Program-made: the position numbers and the translations under genes
Shown: piece by piece, positions 1 to 7,260 of the stretch
How the letters are laid out: each line of letters starts with the position of its first letter
How positions within the stretch are numbered: position 1 is the first letter of the stretch
Notes under the pieces: generated by a model
The model's database searches: none
The model's input: the letters and a program-made list of their open reading frames with translations, nothing else
Told to the model about the DNA's origin: nothing
NCBI GenBank assembly: GCA_002367105.1
Contig: DFCS01000008.1
Span: 102,683-166,682, forward strand
Length of the DNA stretch: 64,000 bases
Direction: 5' to 3'
DNA from: Hungatella sp. UBA3048
GTDB lineage: Bacteria; Bacillota; Clostridia; Lachnospirales; Lachnospiraceae

Positions 1-72
1 CAAGCCGTAACATACACCCGCCCCTAAGACACACAGGGCGATAAGGATGATTCTGACTTTCTTGTAATCCAT
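1..72 (-). CDS. Partial CDS, N-terminus of a membrane or exported protein
   Basis: Only the first 24 codons lie in the window. They begin MDYKKVRII and continue as a hydrophobic stretch (LIALCVLGAGVC), which fits a signal peptide or first membrane helix after a short basic N-terminus. A strong ribosome binding site (AGAGGAGGG) sits just upstream of the ATG. The product cannot be identified. It is co-oriented with the YdcZ-like gene upstream, about 100 bases away, so the two could be co-transcribed. Confidence 0.55.
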   Translation of the reverse strand, partial: MDYKKVRIILIALCVLGAGVCYGL

Positions 73-174
73 GATATCCCTCCTCTTACAAAAATCTCCA
101 AAAAAGGATACCATCTTCAGCCTATGTTACTATTCTACCTAAAGAAATAAGTAAATACAAGCACTATTTCCAAA

Positions 175-600
175 TTAATTAAATATCATGATTCCGATGA
201 TGGCAACAACCGCGCCGATCAGCTTCTTCCATTCAAATCCTACCTTTTCAACACCGAACAAGCCAAACAACTCGATGGCGTAGGCCACAATAATCTGGGA
301 AATTACAATAATCAGAGCCGCTTTGGCCGGACCCAGGGTTCCCATACTCCTAACTACGGTATAGGTAATGAATGCACCCATAACGCCGCCAATCAATAAA
401 TACTTTGGCTGTACGTCAAATAGACCTGTAATGTTCTCCCTGCCGGAAAAATACCACAGAATGAGGCAGGTCAAAAATGCTGTCAGCTGTACCCAGCCTG
501 TAGAAACCCACATGCTGGTCTGCTTTGTCACTCCCGTATTAAAAACTCCCTGTATGCTCATAAGCGCTCCGGATATAAGAGCAATAATAAAGCCTGTCAT
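175..600 (-). CDS. DMT-superfamily transporter, DUF606/YdcZ family
   Basis: A 141-residue, very hydrophobic protein with about five predicted membrane segments. The pattern of short helices, the GVFNTGVTKQTS region near residue 20 and the closing GAVVAIIGIMIF helix match the single-unit DUF606 (YdcZ) proteins of the drug/metabolite transporter superfamily. These often act as pairs of small proteins or as one fused duplicate. The substrate cannot be told. A GGAGG motif lies about 8 bases before the ATG. No partner half is visible, unless it is the truncated gene at the left edge. Confidence 0.8.
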   Translation of the reverse strand: MTGFIIALISGALMSIQGVFNTGVTKQTSMWVSTGWVQLTAFLTCLILWYFSGRENITGLFDVQPKYLLIGGVMGAFITYTVVRSMGTLGPAKAALIIVISQIIVAYAIELFGLFGVEKVGFEWKKLIGAVVAIIGIMIFN

Positions 601-756
601 GAAAACAACCTCCGTATCTCCAATTTGTTAATAATTAATCAAGCGGACTTTATTTCAACTTTACTTCTTTTACTAGGTTGTGCTTAAATTGGATTTTTAT
701 ACTGAATTTACATTTTGGTTATGGATCAGACATACAGAAACATGGCTTGATAAGTC

Positions 757-785
757 TTGACAAGCTTGTGTATTTGCGTTATACT
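757..785 (+). promoter_or_regulatory. Sigma-A promoter of thiT
   Basis: A near-perfect promoter: TTGACA at 757-762, a 17-base spacer and TATACT at 780-785. It is placed so that transcription starts just before the TPP riboswitch. The sequence match is direct; its use is inferred. Confidence 0.8.
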
Positions 786-811
786 CACAGCAAAATTATA
801 TAAATTACACA

Positions 812-893
812 CGCTAGGGGAGCCATTGGCTGAGATTGGTAGAAACCAAACCCTCACTACTTGAACCGGATAATGCCGGCGTAAGGAAGCAAT
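812..893 (+). promoter_or_regulatory. TPP (thiamin pyrophosphate) riboswitch aptamer
   Basis: Contains the conserved THI-box blocks in order: GGGG near 817, GCTGAGA around 829, ACCCT around 850, ACTTGAACC around 857 and GGATAATGCCGGCGTAAGGA from about 868. It lies between a strong promoter and thiT. This is the normal arrangement for thiamin-repressed uptake. Confidence 0.93.
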
Positions 894-901
894 AGTAGTC
901 C

Positions 902-923
902 CCTCCTGCGCACACAAAGGAGG
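902..923 (+). promoter_or_regulatory. Ribosome-binding-site hairpin (riboswitch expression platform)
   Basis: CCTCCT (902-907) is exactly complementary to the thiT ribosome binding site AGGAGG (918-923), with a 10-base loop. Pairing would hide the Shine-Dalgarno. This suggests translational control by the TPP aptamer, although the six T residues after the stem also leave a terminator possible. Confidence 0.7.
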
Positions 924-930
924 ATTTTTT

Positions 931-1602
931 ATGTCTTTTTTTCTAACTTACTCTGCGGAAAGTGAAGAGTATTTATTAAAGCCGGCAGGATACTTGCTGG
1001 TGATCGTTCTATTTGCTGCAATCTTTTTTGCCCTGCATCTTCTTGGCAGATCGTCTTCTAAATCTCAAAAGCTGCAGACCCGCCAGCTGGTTTACTGCGC
1101 TGGCGCGATGGCGCTTGCAACGGTAACTTCCTTTATCAAAGTAGCTTCCCTTCCTTTTGGCGGCTCCGTCACTCTGTTTTCCATGATGTTCATCTGCCTC
1201 ATCGGTTATGTTTACGGAGTAAAGGCCGGGATCACGACCGGTGTAGCCTACGGAATTTTACAGTTTATCACGAACCCCTATATATTCGCTCCAATCCAGG
1301 TTCTTCTTGACTATCCCTTGGCATTCGGTGCTTTGGGGCTTTCCGGTCTGTTCAGTAATAAAAAGCACGGCCTTGTAGCCGGATATATTGTGGGCGTTAC
1401 GGGTCGGTACTTGTTCCATGTTATCTCCGGTTATATATTCTTTGCATCCTATACACCGGAGGGCATACCCCCATTGGTTTATACTCTGGGTTATAATGCC
1501 ACTTATATCCTGCCAGAGTTGGTAATAACCGTATTAATCCTGTATTTCCCACCAGTACTGGGAGCTATCGGACAGGTGAAGCGGCAGGCATTAAACGGAT
1601 AA
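931..1602 (+). CDS. thiT: Energy-coupled thiamine transporter S component ThiT (YuaJ)
   Basis: A 223-residue, six-helix membrane protein. It is the thiamine-binding S component of an ECF transporter, which works with shared EcfA/EcfA'/EcfT modules that are not in this window. The family signature LPFGGSVTLFSMM is at about residues 76-88, preceded by the usual ALATVTSFIKV helix. Compared with typical ThiT (about 190 residues) it has an N-terminal extension of some 40 residues with an extra hydrophobic segment. Translation starts six bases after AGGAGGA, the site sequestered by the riboswitch hairpin. The riboswitch context makes the thiamine assignment firm. Confidence 0.93.
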   Translation: MSFFLTYSAESEEYLLKPAGYLLVIVLFAAIFFALHLLGRSSSKSQKLQTRQLVYCAGAMALATVTSFIKVASLPFGGSVTLFSMMFICLIGYVYGVKAGITTGVAYGILQFITNPYIFAPIQVLLDYPLAFGALGLSGLFSNKKHGLVAGYIVGVTGRYLFHVISGYIFFASYTPEGIPPLVYTLGYNATYILPELVITVLILYFPPVLGAIGQVKRQALNG

Positions 1603-1605
1603 AAA

Positions 1606-1638
1606 ACAGAGGCACTGCTTTTTCTGCAGCGCCTCTGT
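1606..1638. terminator. Bidirectional terminator between thiT and the MFS gene
   Basis: Inverted repeat ACAGAGGCACTGC / GCAGCGCCTCTGT with one mismatch, A-rich on the left and T-rich on the right. It sits between the convergent stop codons of thiT and the MFS gene and can serve both. Confidence 0.85.
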
Positions 1639-1645
1639 TTTATTT

Positions 1646-3103
1646 CTACCCAACGGTTTCATTAATAGTCTCAGGTATGGCAGCCCGTTTTCTCTGGTTA
1701 TAAAGCCGGAGGGCCGTTAATAAAGCACCTGCCGCACATATCATGGCAGCGGCTATATAAACTCCCTTCATGCCGTAGATAAATACGTCATCCCGTCCCT
1801 GCACATAGTCGGAGACATGATACCCTATTTTTTGGCTCATCCGGCCGTAAAGGAGCAGTACGGTGATGGAAATACCGCTGATCATCCCCATATTCCTTAT
1901 GAGAGCATTCACGCTTCCTGAAATCCCGAGCATGTTTTTAGGAGCAGTAGACATGGTCAGAGAATTGTTTGGCGATTGGAACATGCCATTTCCCACGGAC
2001 ATAATGGCGATGTAAATGATCATTACCCAGATATTGGAACTCTGTGTCAAAGTGGACATGAGATACAATCCGGCTCCTGTGACCATAAGCCCTAAAAATG
2101 TTAAAAACTCCGAGCCGATCCGATCAGATAAATGGCCGCTGACAGGGGCCACCACAGCCAGTATAATAGGTGACACCATGAGAATGATGCCAGTAAATGC
2201 AGGAGAATACTTTAAAGTATTCTGCAGATAAAATGGCAGTACGATTGTCGAGCCGCTGATTGCCATAAAGGAAATAAAAGAACAAAAAATACTTAAGGAA
2301 AACAGCCTGTTCTGAAACAGTTTAAGCTGCAGCAGAGGGACCTCTGTCCTGCGCTCCAGCCAGATAAACAGGACAAATGTGGCAATGAACAAAATAAATC
2401 CGCCAATGATCAAAGGATTTCCATATCCAGAACCTTCTCCCAGAATCAGGGATAAGAACAAGGCCGTTATGGATATGATGAAAAGAACGCTTCCTTTCAC
2501 ATCAAATGTTTCACCGGTGGTTCCTTTTTGCCTGGGAAGGATTCTAAGCCCCAGAATATACACTACAATTCCTATGGGCACATTGATCAGAAAAATATAT
2601 TCCCAGTTAAAGGAATTGACGATAAAGCCGCCTATAGGCGGACCAGCCATGGAGCCAAGAGCGACGAAGGTTCCTGTTATCCCCAGAGCCCTCCCCCGTT
2701 CATTGGCTGGAAATACCTGAGTGATGATCCCCTGGTTGGTTGCCATTGCTGCCGCAGCTCCCAGGGCCTGAATGGCTCTGGAAATAATTAACATTAAAAA
2801 GGAACCGGACATTCCGCACATAAGGGAGCCAATGGTAAAGCCAAGGACTCCGTATAAAAATATCCGGGTCTTTCCCACGATATCTCCAAGACGGCCAAAG
2901 ATCAATATGGTTCCTACGATCACCAGTAAGTAAACGGATACCACCCAGGCAATTGTCTCAGCACTTACGGATAAAAGCCGGGACATTTTAGGCAGGGCAA
3001 CGTTTACAATGCTGCTGTCAAGAGTAGACATAAAAGTAAGAAGTACAACATTAATTAAAATAAGGTTTCGGTTTTTATATATTTTTTCGCTTGTCTGCTC
3101 CAT
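1646..3103 (-). CDS. MFS drug exporter, DHA2 (EmrB/QacA) family, 14 TM
   Basis: About 485 residues and 14 predicted membrane helices, the size and topology of proton-driven DHA2 exporters. Motif D1 (LDSSIVNVALPKM) is in helix 1, motif A (GRLGDIVGKTR) in loop 2-3 and the motif C region (TGTFVALGSMAGPPIGG) in helix 5. I place the start at MEQTSEK (3103), which has GGAG nine bases upstream; an in-frame ATG at 3118 lacks one. It lies downstream of a MarR gene on the same strand, 90 bases apart. It is therefore probably the drug or toxic-compound exporter that this MarR represses. Substrate unknown. Confidence 0.9.
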   Translation of the reverse strand: MEQTSEKIYKNRNLILINVVLLTFMSTLDSSIVNVALPKMSRLLSVSAETIAWVVSVYLLVIVGTILIFGRLGDIVGKTRIFLYGVLGFTIGSLMCGMSGSFLMLIISRAIQALGAAAAMATNQGIITQVFPANERGRALGITGTFVALGSMAGPPIGGFIVNSFNWEYIFLINVPIGIVVYILGLRILPRQKGTTGETFDVKGSVLFIISITALFLSLILGEGSGYGNPLIIGGFILFIATFVLFIWLERRTEVPLLQLKLFQNRLFSLSIFCSFISFMAISGSTIVLPFYLQNTLKYSPAFTGIILMVSPIILAVVAPVSGHLSDRIGSEFLTFLGLMVTGAGLYLMSTLTQSSNIWVMIIYIAIMSVGNGMFQSPNNSLTMSTAPKNMLGISGSVNALIRNMGMISGISITVLLLYGRMSQKIGYHVSDYVQGRDDVFIYGMKGVYIAAAMICAAGALLTALRLYNQRKRAAIPETINETVG

Positions 3104-3194
3104 ATCACAATTCTCCATTCATTCTGTTTTTCAGCGAAAATAATCTGTATGATCATTCTTATATCTGCAGCTGTAGCTGTAAAGCATAAGAAAA

Positions 3195-3650
3195 CTATGC
3201 ATCCGATTTCCGAATGCATCTATAGTACTTTGCCTCTTTTAATACAATGTCCAACATCCTTACCAGTTCTTTCTTTTCCTGGTCATTTAGTCCCTGAGTG
3301 ATGATGTTATTCCAGTGGTTCATCGCCTGGAGGACTTCGGGAATCAGGGACCGTCCTTCTTCCGTAAGATACAGCTTATATGCCCTTGCATCTTCCGGGT
3401 CAATCTCCTTTTCCACATACCCAAGCCTGATGAGCTTTTTGATCTCTCTTGCGGACATGGCCTTATCTATATCCAGTTCCCTGCTGATCTGGTTCTGATT
3501 GATACCGTCGTTACTTAATAGTGTTAATAAATAAGGGTAGCTGCCGCTGGTCAGCCCAAACTGCTTTAAGATCTCATTGGCATAAACCTGGGTACAGCGG
3601 TAGATGCTGCCGGTAAATTTGCTTAATTTAATAGGAACATCATTCATCAT
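3195..3650 (-). CDS. MarR-family transcriptional regulator
   Basis: A 151-residue winged-helix protein. The HTH lies at about residues 52-72 (NQISRELDIDKAMSAREIKKL), followed by the wing (GYVEKEIDPEDARAYKLYLTEEG), whose D..D.R pattern is diagnostic of MarR. Flanking helices form the dimer interface. The gene starts with two adjacent ATG codons; the second (3647) has better spacing from GAGGAG. A perfect 14-base palindrome 60 bases upstream is the likely autoregulatory operator. It probably represses itself and the MFS exporter downstream. Confidence 0.92.
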   Translation of the reverse strand: MMNDVPIKLSKFTGSIYRCTQVYANEILKQFGLTSGSYPYLLTLLSNDGINQNQISRELDIDKAMSAREIKKLIRLGYVEKEIDPEDARAYKLYLTEEGRSLIPEVLQAMNHWNNIITQGLNDQEKKELVRMLDIVLKEAKYYRCIRKSDA

Positions 3651-3710
3651 TTCTCCTCTATTTGTATTTTACTCCATGGAAAATTTACGCAGTAATTATA
3701 CTGCTGCAAG

Positions 3711-3724
3711 GTTGACTAGTCAAC
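3711..3724. promoter_or_regulatory. Palindromic operator, probable MarR site
   Basis: GTTGACTAGTCAAC is a perfect 14-base palindrome between the marR start and the folD terminator. Size, symmetry and position fit an autoregulatory MarR-family operator. Confidence 0.7.
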
Positions 3725-3763
3725 TAACAAATAAGGAGATATCAATTACTTCGAATTAAAAAG

Positions 3764-3803
3764 AGCCATTGCTCCCTAGATGGTGATCTATTTTGCAATG
3801 GCT
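3764..3803 (-). terminator. Rho-independent terminator of fchA-folD
   Basis: The arms AGCCATTGC / GCAATGGCT form a 9-bp stem. On the minus strand it is followed by CTCTTTTTAA, just past the folD stop codon. Confidence 0.85.
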
Positions 3804-3826
3804 TCTGTTATTTTATATTTTATATT

Positions 3827-4663
3827 TTATTTTTTAAGGGCAGCCAACACCAGATGCCTGGCAAGTACAGCCGTTGTCACCGCTCCTACACCTCCTGGTA
3901 CAGGGGTTGCCATAGAGGCAGTTCCTTCTAAAGAATCAAAATCCACATCTCCGCAAAGCTTTCCGTCTTCATCCACATTGATTCCCACATCAACCACTAT
4001 GGCATCCTTACCTACATAAGATCCATCCACCATTCTTGCACGTCCGGCAGCAGCTACAAGGATCTGTGCATTTTTACAGGTTTCCTTTAAATCTTCCGTA
4101 CGGGTGTGGCAGATGGTAACCGTAGCGTTCTCCTTCAGCATCAGCATGGATAAGGGGCGGCCAACTACCATACTTCTGCCCACGATGGCCACTCTTTTTC
4201 CTGTCAGGGCAATATCATTGGCTTTTAGGACTTCCACCACCGCTTCCGCCGTACAGGGTGCAAATCCGGTATCGTCCCCGGCAAATACTCTGGCGATATT
4301 TTCTGGTGATATGCCATCCAAATCTTTTCCCGGGTCAATCATATGCTCAATATCCTTTTCCTTTATCTGCTTTGGCAGGGGACGAAGGAGAAGGATGCCA
4401 TCGATGTCCGGGTTTTCATTGATCTTTGCAAATTCTTCCTTGAATGCTTCATCAGTGATGTCCTGGGGAAATGCAAAGCTTTCCCCTATCAGGCCGAAGC
4501 TTTCCATCTTCTTCAAAGCTCCCCGTTCGTAGGATAAGTCATCCGGCCGTTCTCCAACCCGCACAATGGCTAGCTTTGGAGTATTTCCCTTTAAATCAGT
4601 CAAAAGCGTTTCTACCTGTTCCTTGATTTTTGCAGATACGGCTGCACCCTTTAAGGTTATCAC
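3827..4663 (-). CDS. folD: Methylenetetrahydrofolate dehydrogenase, FolD family; cyclohydrolase residues altered
   Basis: A 278-residue FolD-family protein. The C-terminal NADP-binding half is well conserved: PCTAEAVVEVL, VAIVGRSMVVGRPLSMLML, DVGIN, and TPVPGGVGAVTTAVL near the end. In the N-terminal folate domain the catalytic Tyr is present (Y45). The lysine four residues later, essential for cyclohydrolase in the bifunctional enzymes (YVASKRK in E. coli), is Ala49 here. The Gln of DGILVQLPLP is Leu93 (DGILLLRPLP). The DxDG aspartate remains. This suggests a dehydrogenase with weak or no cyclohydrolase activity. The neighbour fchA could supply that step. GTG start, with GGAGG about 13 bases upstream. 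Confidence 0.88.
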   Translation of the reverse strand: MITLKGAAVSAKIKEQVETLLTDLKGNTPKLAIVRVGERPDDLSYERGALKKMESFGLIGESFAFPQDITDEAFKEEFAKINENPDIDGILLLRPLPKQIKEKDIEHMIDPGKDLDGISPENIARVFAGDDTGFAPCTAEAVVEVLKANDIALTGKRVAIVGRSMVVGRPLSMLMLKENATVTICHTRTEDLKETCKNAQILVAAAGRARMVDGSYVGKDAIVVDVGINVDEDGKLCGDVDFDSLEGTASMATPVPGGVGAVTTAVLARHLVLAALKK

Positions 4664-4684
4664 GTCTGTCTGTTTTCCTCCTTA

Positions 4685-5314
4685 TTATGCCTTTAATGCA
4701 GCTTCCACCTTCGCATAGATGGCATCTGCCTTTCTGATTCCTTCTTCTGCCAGGTGATCCGCCTGAACCTGAAGCTGTCCGGCCTTTTCCCGCTCCTTCA
4801 TGGACTTTGTATTGATGGAAACATTCATCTTAGCTCCCAGCAGTGCGGAGCGGATAAACTGGACTCCCACGCCTACGTCACTGACAGCCAGGCGGCTTCC
4901 CTTCTCTGCCAGGATCTCCATGATATCAAGTGTTTCCATGGAACGCTCCATGACCATGAGAGGAACCAGAGTGGCTGCAAGAAGGTGGGTTTCCAGGGTT
5001 TCAGCCTTATGGAGTTTTTCTTCCTCAGTGCCGGAGGGAAGGCCATATGCAGCCGCCAAAGGAACAAATACAACTTCGTCTTCATCTGCAAGCCTTAAAA
5101 ATTCGCTTTTCAAAACCTCAAGCTTTTCAAGCATTGACTGCATTTCTTCTTCCACATCGGCATACCGCTTCTTGCCAAGAGTTAAGTTTACCACCATCTC
5201 TCCCAAAGCCGCTCCTATGGCCCCGCCAAGACCTGCTGCCCCGCCGCCGCCCGGCGTTGGGCTTTTTGAGGATAGTTTTTCAAGGAATGTGTGAATTGTA
5301 AAGTCCTGTATCAT
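4685..5314 (-). CDS. fchA: Formimidoyl-THF cyclodeaminase / methenyl-THF cyclohydrolase (FchA family)
   Basis: About 209 residues, all-helical, of the FTCD_C family. The glycine-rich SPTPGGGGAAGLGGAIGAALGEMV segment near the N-terminus (cited here in part; conserved core TPGGGGAA) is the hallmark. LAAAYGLPSG follows the conserved DEDEVVFVPL region. Family members either deaminate formimino-THF or hydrolyse methenyl-THF. I start at MIQDFTIHTF (5314), with AGGCGGA upstream; the longer frame begins upstream of the promoter's -10. It sits 21 bases before folD in one operon. Together they would interconvert methylene-, methenyl- and formyl-THF. Confidence 0.9.
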   Translation of the reverse strand: MIQDFTIHTFLEKLSSKSPTPGGGGAAGLGGAIGAALGEMVVNLTLGKKRYADVEEEMQSMLEKLEVLKSEFLRLADEDEVVFVPLAAAYGLPSGTEEEKLHKAETLETHLLAATLVPLMVMERSMETLDIMEILAEKGSRLAVSDVGVGVQFIRSALLGAKMNVSINTKSMKEREKAGQLQVQADHLAEEGIRKADAIYAKVEAALKA

Positions 5315-5368
5315 AATATTGATCCGCCTTTCCAACCGCATTTTATTTTCCATTATTATATAAGGCTT

Positions 5369-5397
5369 TCTATAAAAAAACAAGTTTAACTTGTCAA
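5369..5397 (-). promoter_or_regulatory. fchA-folD promoter with embedded palindrome
   Basis: Minus strand: TTGACA (5392-5397), 17-base spacer, TATAGA (5369-5374). The palindrome CAAGTT-t-AACTTG (5381-5393) overlaps the spacer and the edge of the -35, as a repressor operator would. The regulator is unknown. Confidence 0.65.
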
Positions 5398-5477
5398 GTG
5401 AAACAGTCAATGCTATGATTGTCAAAAATAATCAAGTCCCTGGTTAATCTTTGTTTTTGAATGAAAAGGAGCATTAA

Positions 5478-5738
5478 ATGAAATATCCTCCCTTGACCCT
5501 TGGATGGTTTATATATGAAACCCCCATAGATAATCTGGAATTCATTGGAGAAGATGAAGCTCTTCATAAAACCATCACCGGCATCAGCGTGCTAGATAAT
5601 CCTGACGGTGTAAAGTGGATTAAAAAGAATGAAATCGTTCTTACAACGGGTTACATTTTTTATAATGATTTTGAAATCCAGAAAAAAATAATTGCGGACC
5701 TCCATGCCATTGACTGTACCGCATTCTGCACTCCATAA
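5478..5738 (+). pseudogene. Truncated PucR-type regulator, N-terminal fragment
   Basis: The 86 residues match only the N-terminal signal-sensing domain of PucR-family purine-catabolism regulators: an opening MKYPPLTLGWF, then GISVLDNPDGVKWIKKNEIVLTTGYIF, a hallmark of that domain. Complete members run to about 500 residues and end in a GGDEF-like region and a PucR HTH. Here the frame stops just where it meets the aroM fragment from the opposite strand. It is therefore a 5' remnant and can hardly function as a DNA-binding regulator. The AAAAGGAG before its ATG is intact. Confidence 0.75.
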
Positions 5739-6220
5739 GGGGAGCCGGAGACAACTTTAACCTTCTTTACGATCCCGGACCATTTTTTCTTGCTTTGAGC
5801 TATTTGCAAAGGAGATGGCGTCACTACAAGAATCGAGGAGGCGGCTGTGAGAAGAGGAACGGTTCTGTCTAAAATTTCACAAGGATAAATCAGGGGAACC
5901 TTTGCTTTTAAGGTGTCCGGAAATTTTCCTGTACAAAACATCATGATAAAGGCCGCTCCCTGCTCTTCCAATTCCTCAATTGCATGTTGAATCCTTGGGA
6001 TGACATGACGTTCTCCAAACGTAACAGAGGTTCCGTCATTTAATCTGGAGACCAGCACATAATCTCCCTCCTTTGGGCTAAATTTCTCGATCTGCTCACT
6101 TGTCAGGCCATCCAGACCTCCTTTTTCCAGGACTTCTGCCTTTCCGTTAAAAATATCCATGATATCTTCGGTAACATCTGTTCTTGGACTCTGTCCCACC
6201 GTTATGGCACCAATCTTCAT
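5660..6220 (-). pseudogene. Truncated AroM-like protein, C-terminus lost
   Basis: Residues 1-160 match the AroM family: MKIGAITVGQSPRTDV, SRLNDGTSV, MMFCTGKFP, LIYPCEILDRTVPLL, and GSPYG at about 158. AroM proteins normally run to about 220 residues. From around position 5735 downward the frame reads the antisense of the PucR fragment, so the last 25 residues are not native. The function of AroM is poorly known; in Clostridia it often lies near amino-acid or purine catabolic genes. The start has GGAAGGAG upstream. This is the partner of the same deletion that removed the 3' end of pucR. Confidence 0.75.
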
Positions 6221-6353
6221 TTAATCGCTCCTTCCTTATAATTAATACCGCCTGTTATACCACTCATTGGTTCCTTAAAAAGATAAAATAATTTTTTTGA
6301 TTTTAACAGGGACAACTCCTGCTGTCAACCTTTCATGAAAAAACACGCAGCCA

Positions 6354-6500
6354 TTAAACTCTCATTTCCGCTTTAAAACGTCTGGAAAAATACCAGGGAG
6401 AATATCCTGCCCATGCGGAAATGCGTTCCACTGACAATTCTTCCTTTAAATGTTCGTCTATATAGACCGCGCATGCTAGTACCCAGTTCACCTTTTCCAT
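6354..6500 (-). pseudogene. AraC-family HTH remnant, 48 codons
   Basis: A short frame beginning MEKVNWVLACAVYIDEHLKE and going on with ELSVERISAWAGYSPWYFSR and RFKAEM. This is the first helix-turn-helix of an AraC/XylS DNA-binding domain. The usual sequel (about 50 further residues with the second HTH) is missing; the frame stops two codons after KAEM. It lies in an otherwise gene-free stretch (6221-6659) next to the pucR/aroM deletion scar, and it probably belongs to the same decayed region. Confidence 0.7.
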
Positions 6501-6550
6501 CCTGACCGCTTCGGCACTTCTTCAATGAAGGATTTAAAGACTGCCGCGGC

Positions 6551-6605
6551 AAAACTGGTATGTATAATTTTATTCAAATTGGATATTTATAAAATGCCAG
6601 TTTTT
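6551..6605 (+). terminator. Possible terminator or attenuator upstream of the ECF S gene
   Basis: AAAACTGGTAT pairs with ATGCCAGTTTT (one G-T pair) across a long AT-rich loop and ends in TTTTT. It sits 55 bases before the S-component start. No riboswitch class was recognised in it. It may be a leftover terminator of a lost gene or an attenuator. Confidence 0.35.
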
Positions 6606-6659
6606 CTATATGATAGGTTTAAATAAGAATATAAAATGACCTGCTAGAGAGGAGAAGTC

Positions 6660-7199
6660 ATGAATAATAACAGAACAAAAAAAATCGTTTTCAGCGCTTT
6701 GATGGCAGCCCTTACCACTGCAGCTACTATGGTAATACATATACCTTCTGCATTCAGCGGCTATATTCATCTGGGAGATGGGATGGTATTGCTAAGCGGC
6801 ATGCTCTTGGGACCTATGGCAGGTGCCGCCGCAGGAGGGATCGGCTCTATGATGGCGGATTTGCTGTCCGGTTACGCGTTCTATGCACCGGCCACCCTGA
6901 TCATTAAGGCATTGGCGGCATTTTTAAGTGGATGTTTGTACAAATATCTGCCTTCCCGGGGACCGGCAGGCGGCTTTCGGGTACTGCCTTTTTTAGCTGC
7001 CGGAGTGGTTTGCAGCGCAGTAGTCACAGGCGGGTATTTCATATTTGAACTTGCCGTATACAGCTGGCCGGCAGCCATTTCTAATGTTCCGTTCAATCTG
7101 GTGCAGAATTTATTCAGTTTGATTGCAGCCGGAGTTTTGCTTCCTATTCTTTTGCGTGTTCGTGAAATCAGGGATCTGAATCGAAAGACAGCCTCGTAA
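6660..7199 (+). CDS. ECF transporter S component (substrate unknown)
   Basis: A 179-residue membrane protein with five to six helices. It has the S-component N-terminus: basic RTKKIVFSALMAAL for docking to EcfT, then YIHLGDGMVLLSGMLLGPMAGAAAG. This resembles the PF07155-type vitamin/precursor S subunits (HmpT- and PdxU-like). AGAGGAG lies eight bases before ATG. No ATPase or EcfT is nearby, so it would use the shared group II module. Substrate not predictable from sequence alone; a hydroxymethylpyrimidine, pyridoxine or related compound is possible. Confidence 0.8.
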   Translation: MNNNRTKKIVFSALMAALTTAATMVIHIPSAFSGYIHLGDGMVLLSGMLLGPMAGAAAGGIGSMMADLLSGYAFYAPATLIIKALAAFLSGCLYKYLPSRGPAGGFRVLPFLAAGVVCSAVVTGGYFIFELAVYSWPAAISNVPFNLVQNLFSLIAAGVLLPILLRVREIRDLNRKTAS

Positions 7200-7206
7200 C
7201 AGAAAA

Positions 7207-7247
7207 GGAAGCCCTGGGATTTGATCTCCCGGGTGCTTCCTCTTTTT
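7207..7247 (+). terminator. Terminator after the ECF S gene
   Basis: GGAAGC...TGGGA pairs with TCCCGGG...GCTTCC and is followed by TCTTTTT. It lies between the convergent S gene and the kinase gene. Confidence 0.8.
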
Positions 7248-7260
7248 GCGTGTATCTTTA

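Noticed and set aside
4800..5294. Long plus-strand open frame (164 codons) across fchA
   Set aside because: It is the antisense of fchA with Ser/Pro-rich low-complexity translation and no ribosome binding site. The fchA frame has clear family motifs.
6541..6660. Riboswitch upstream of the ECF S component
   Set aside because: There is a hairpin with a T-tract but no conserved aptamer core of the TPP, FMN, preQ1, cobalamin or THF classes.
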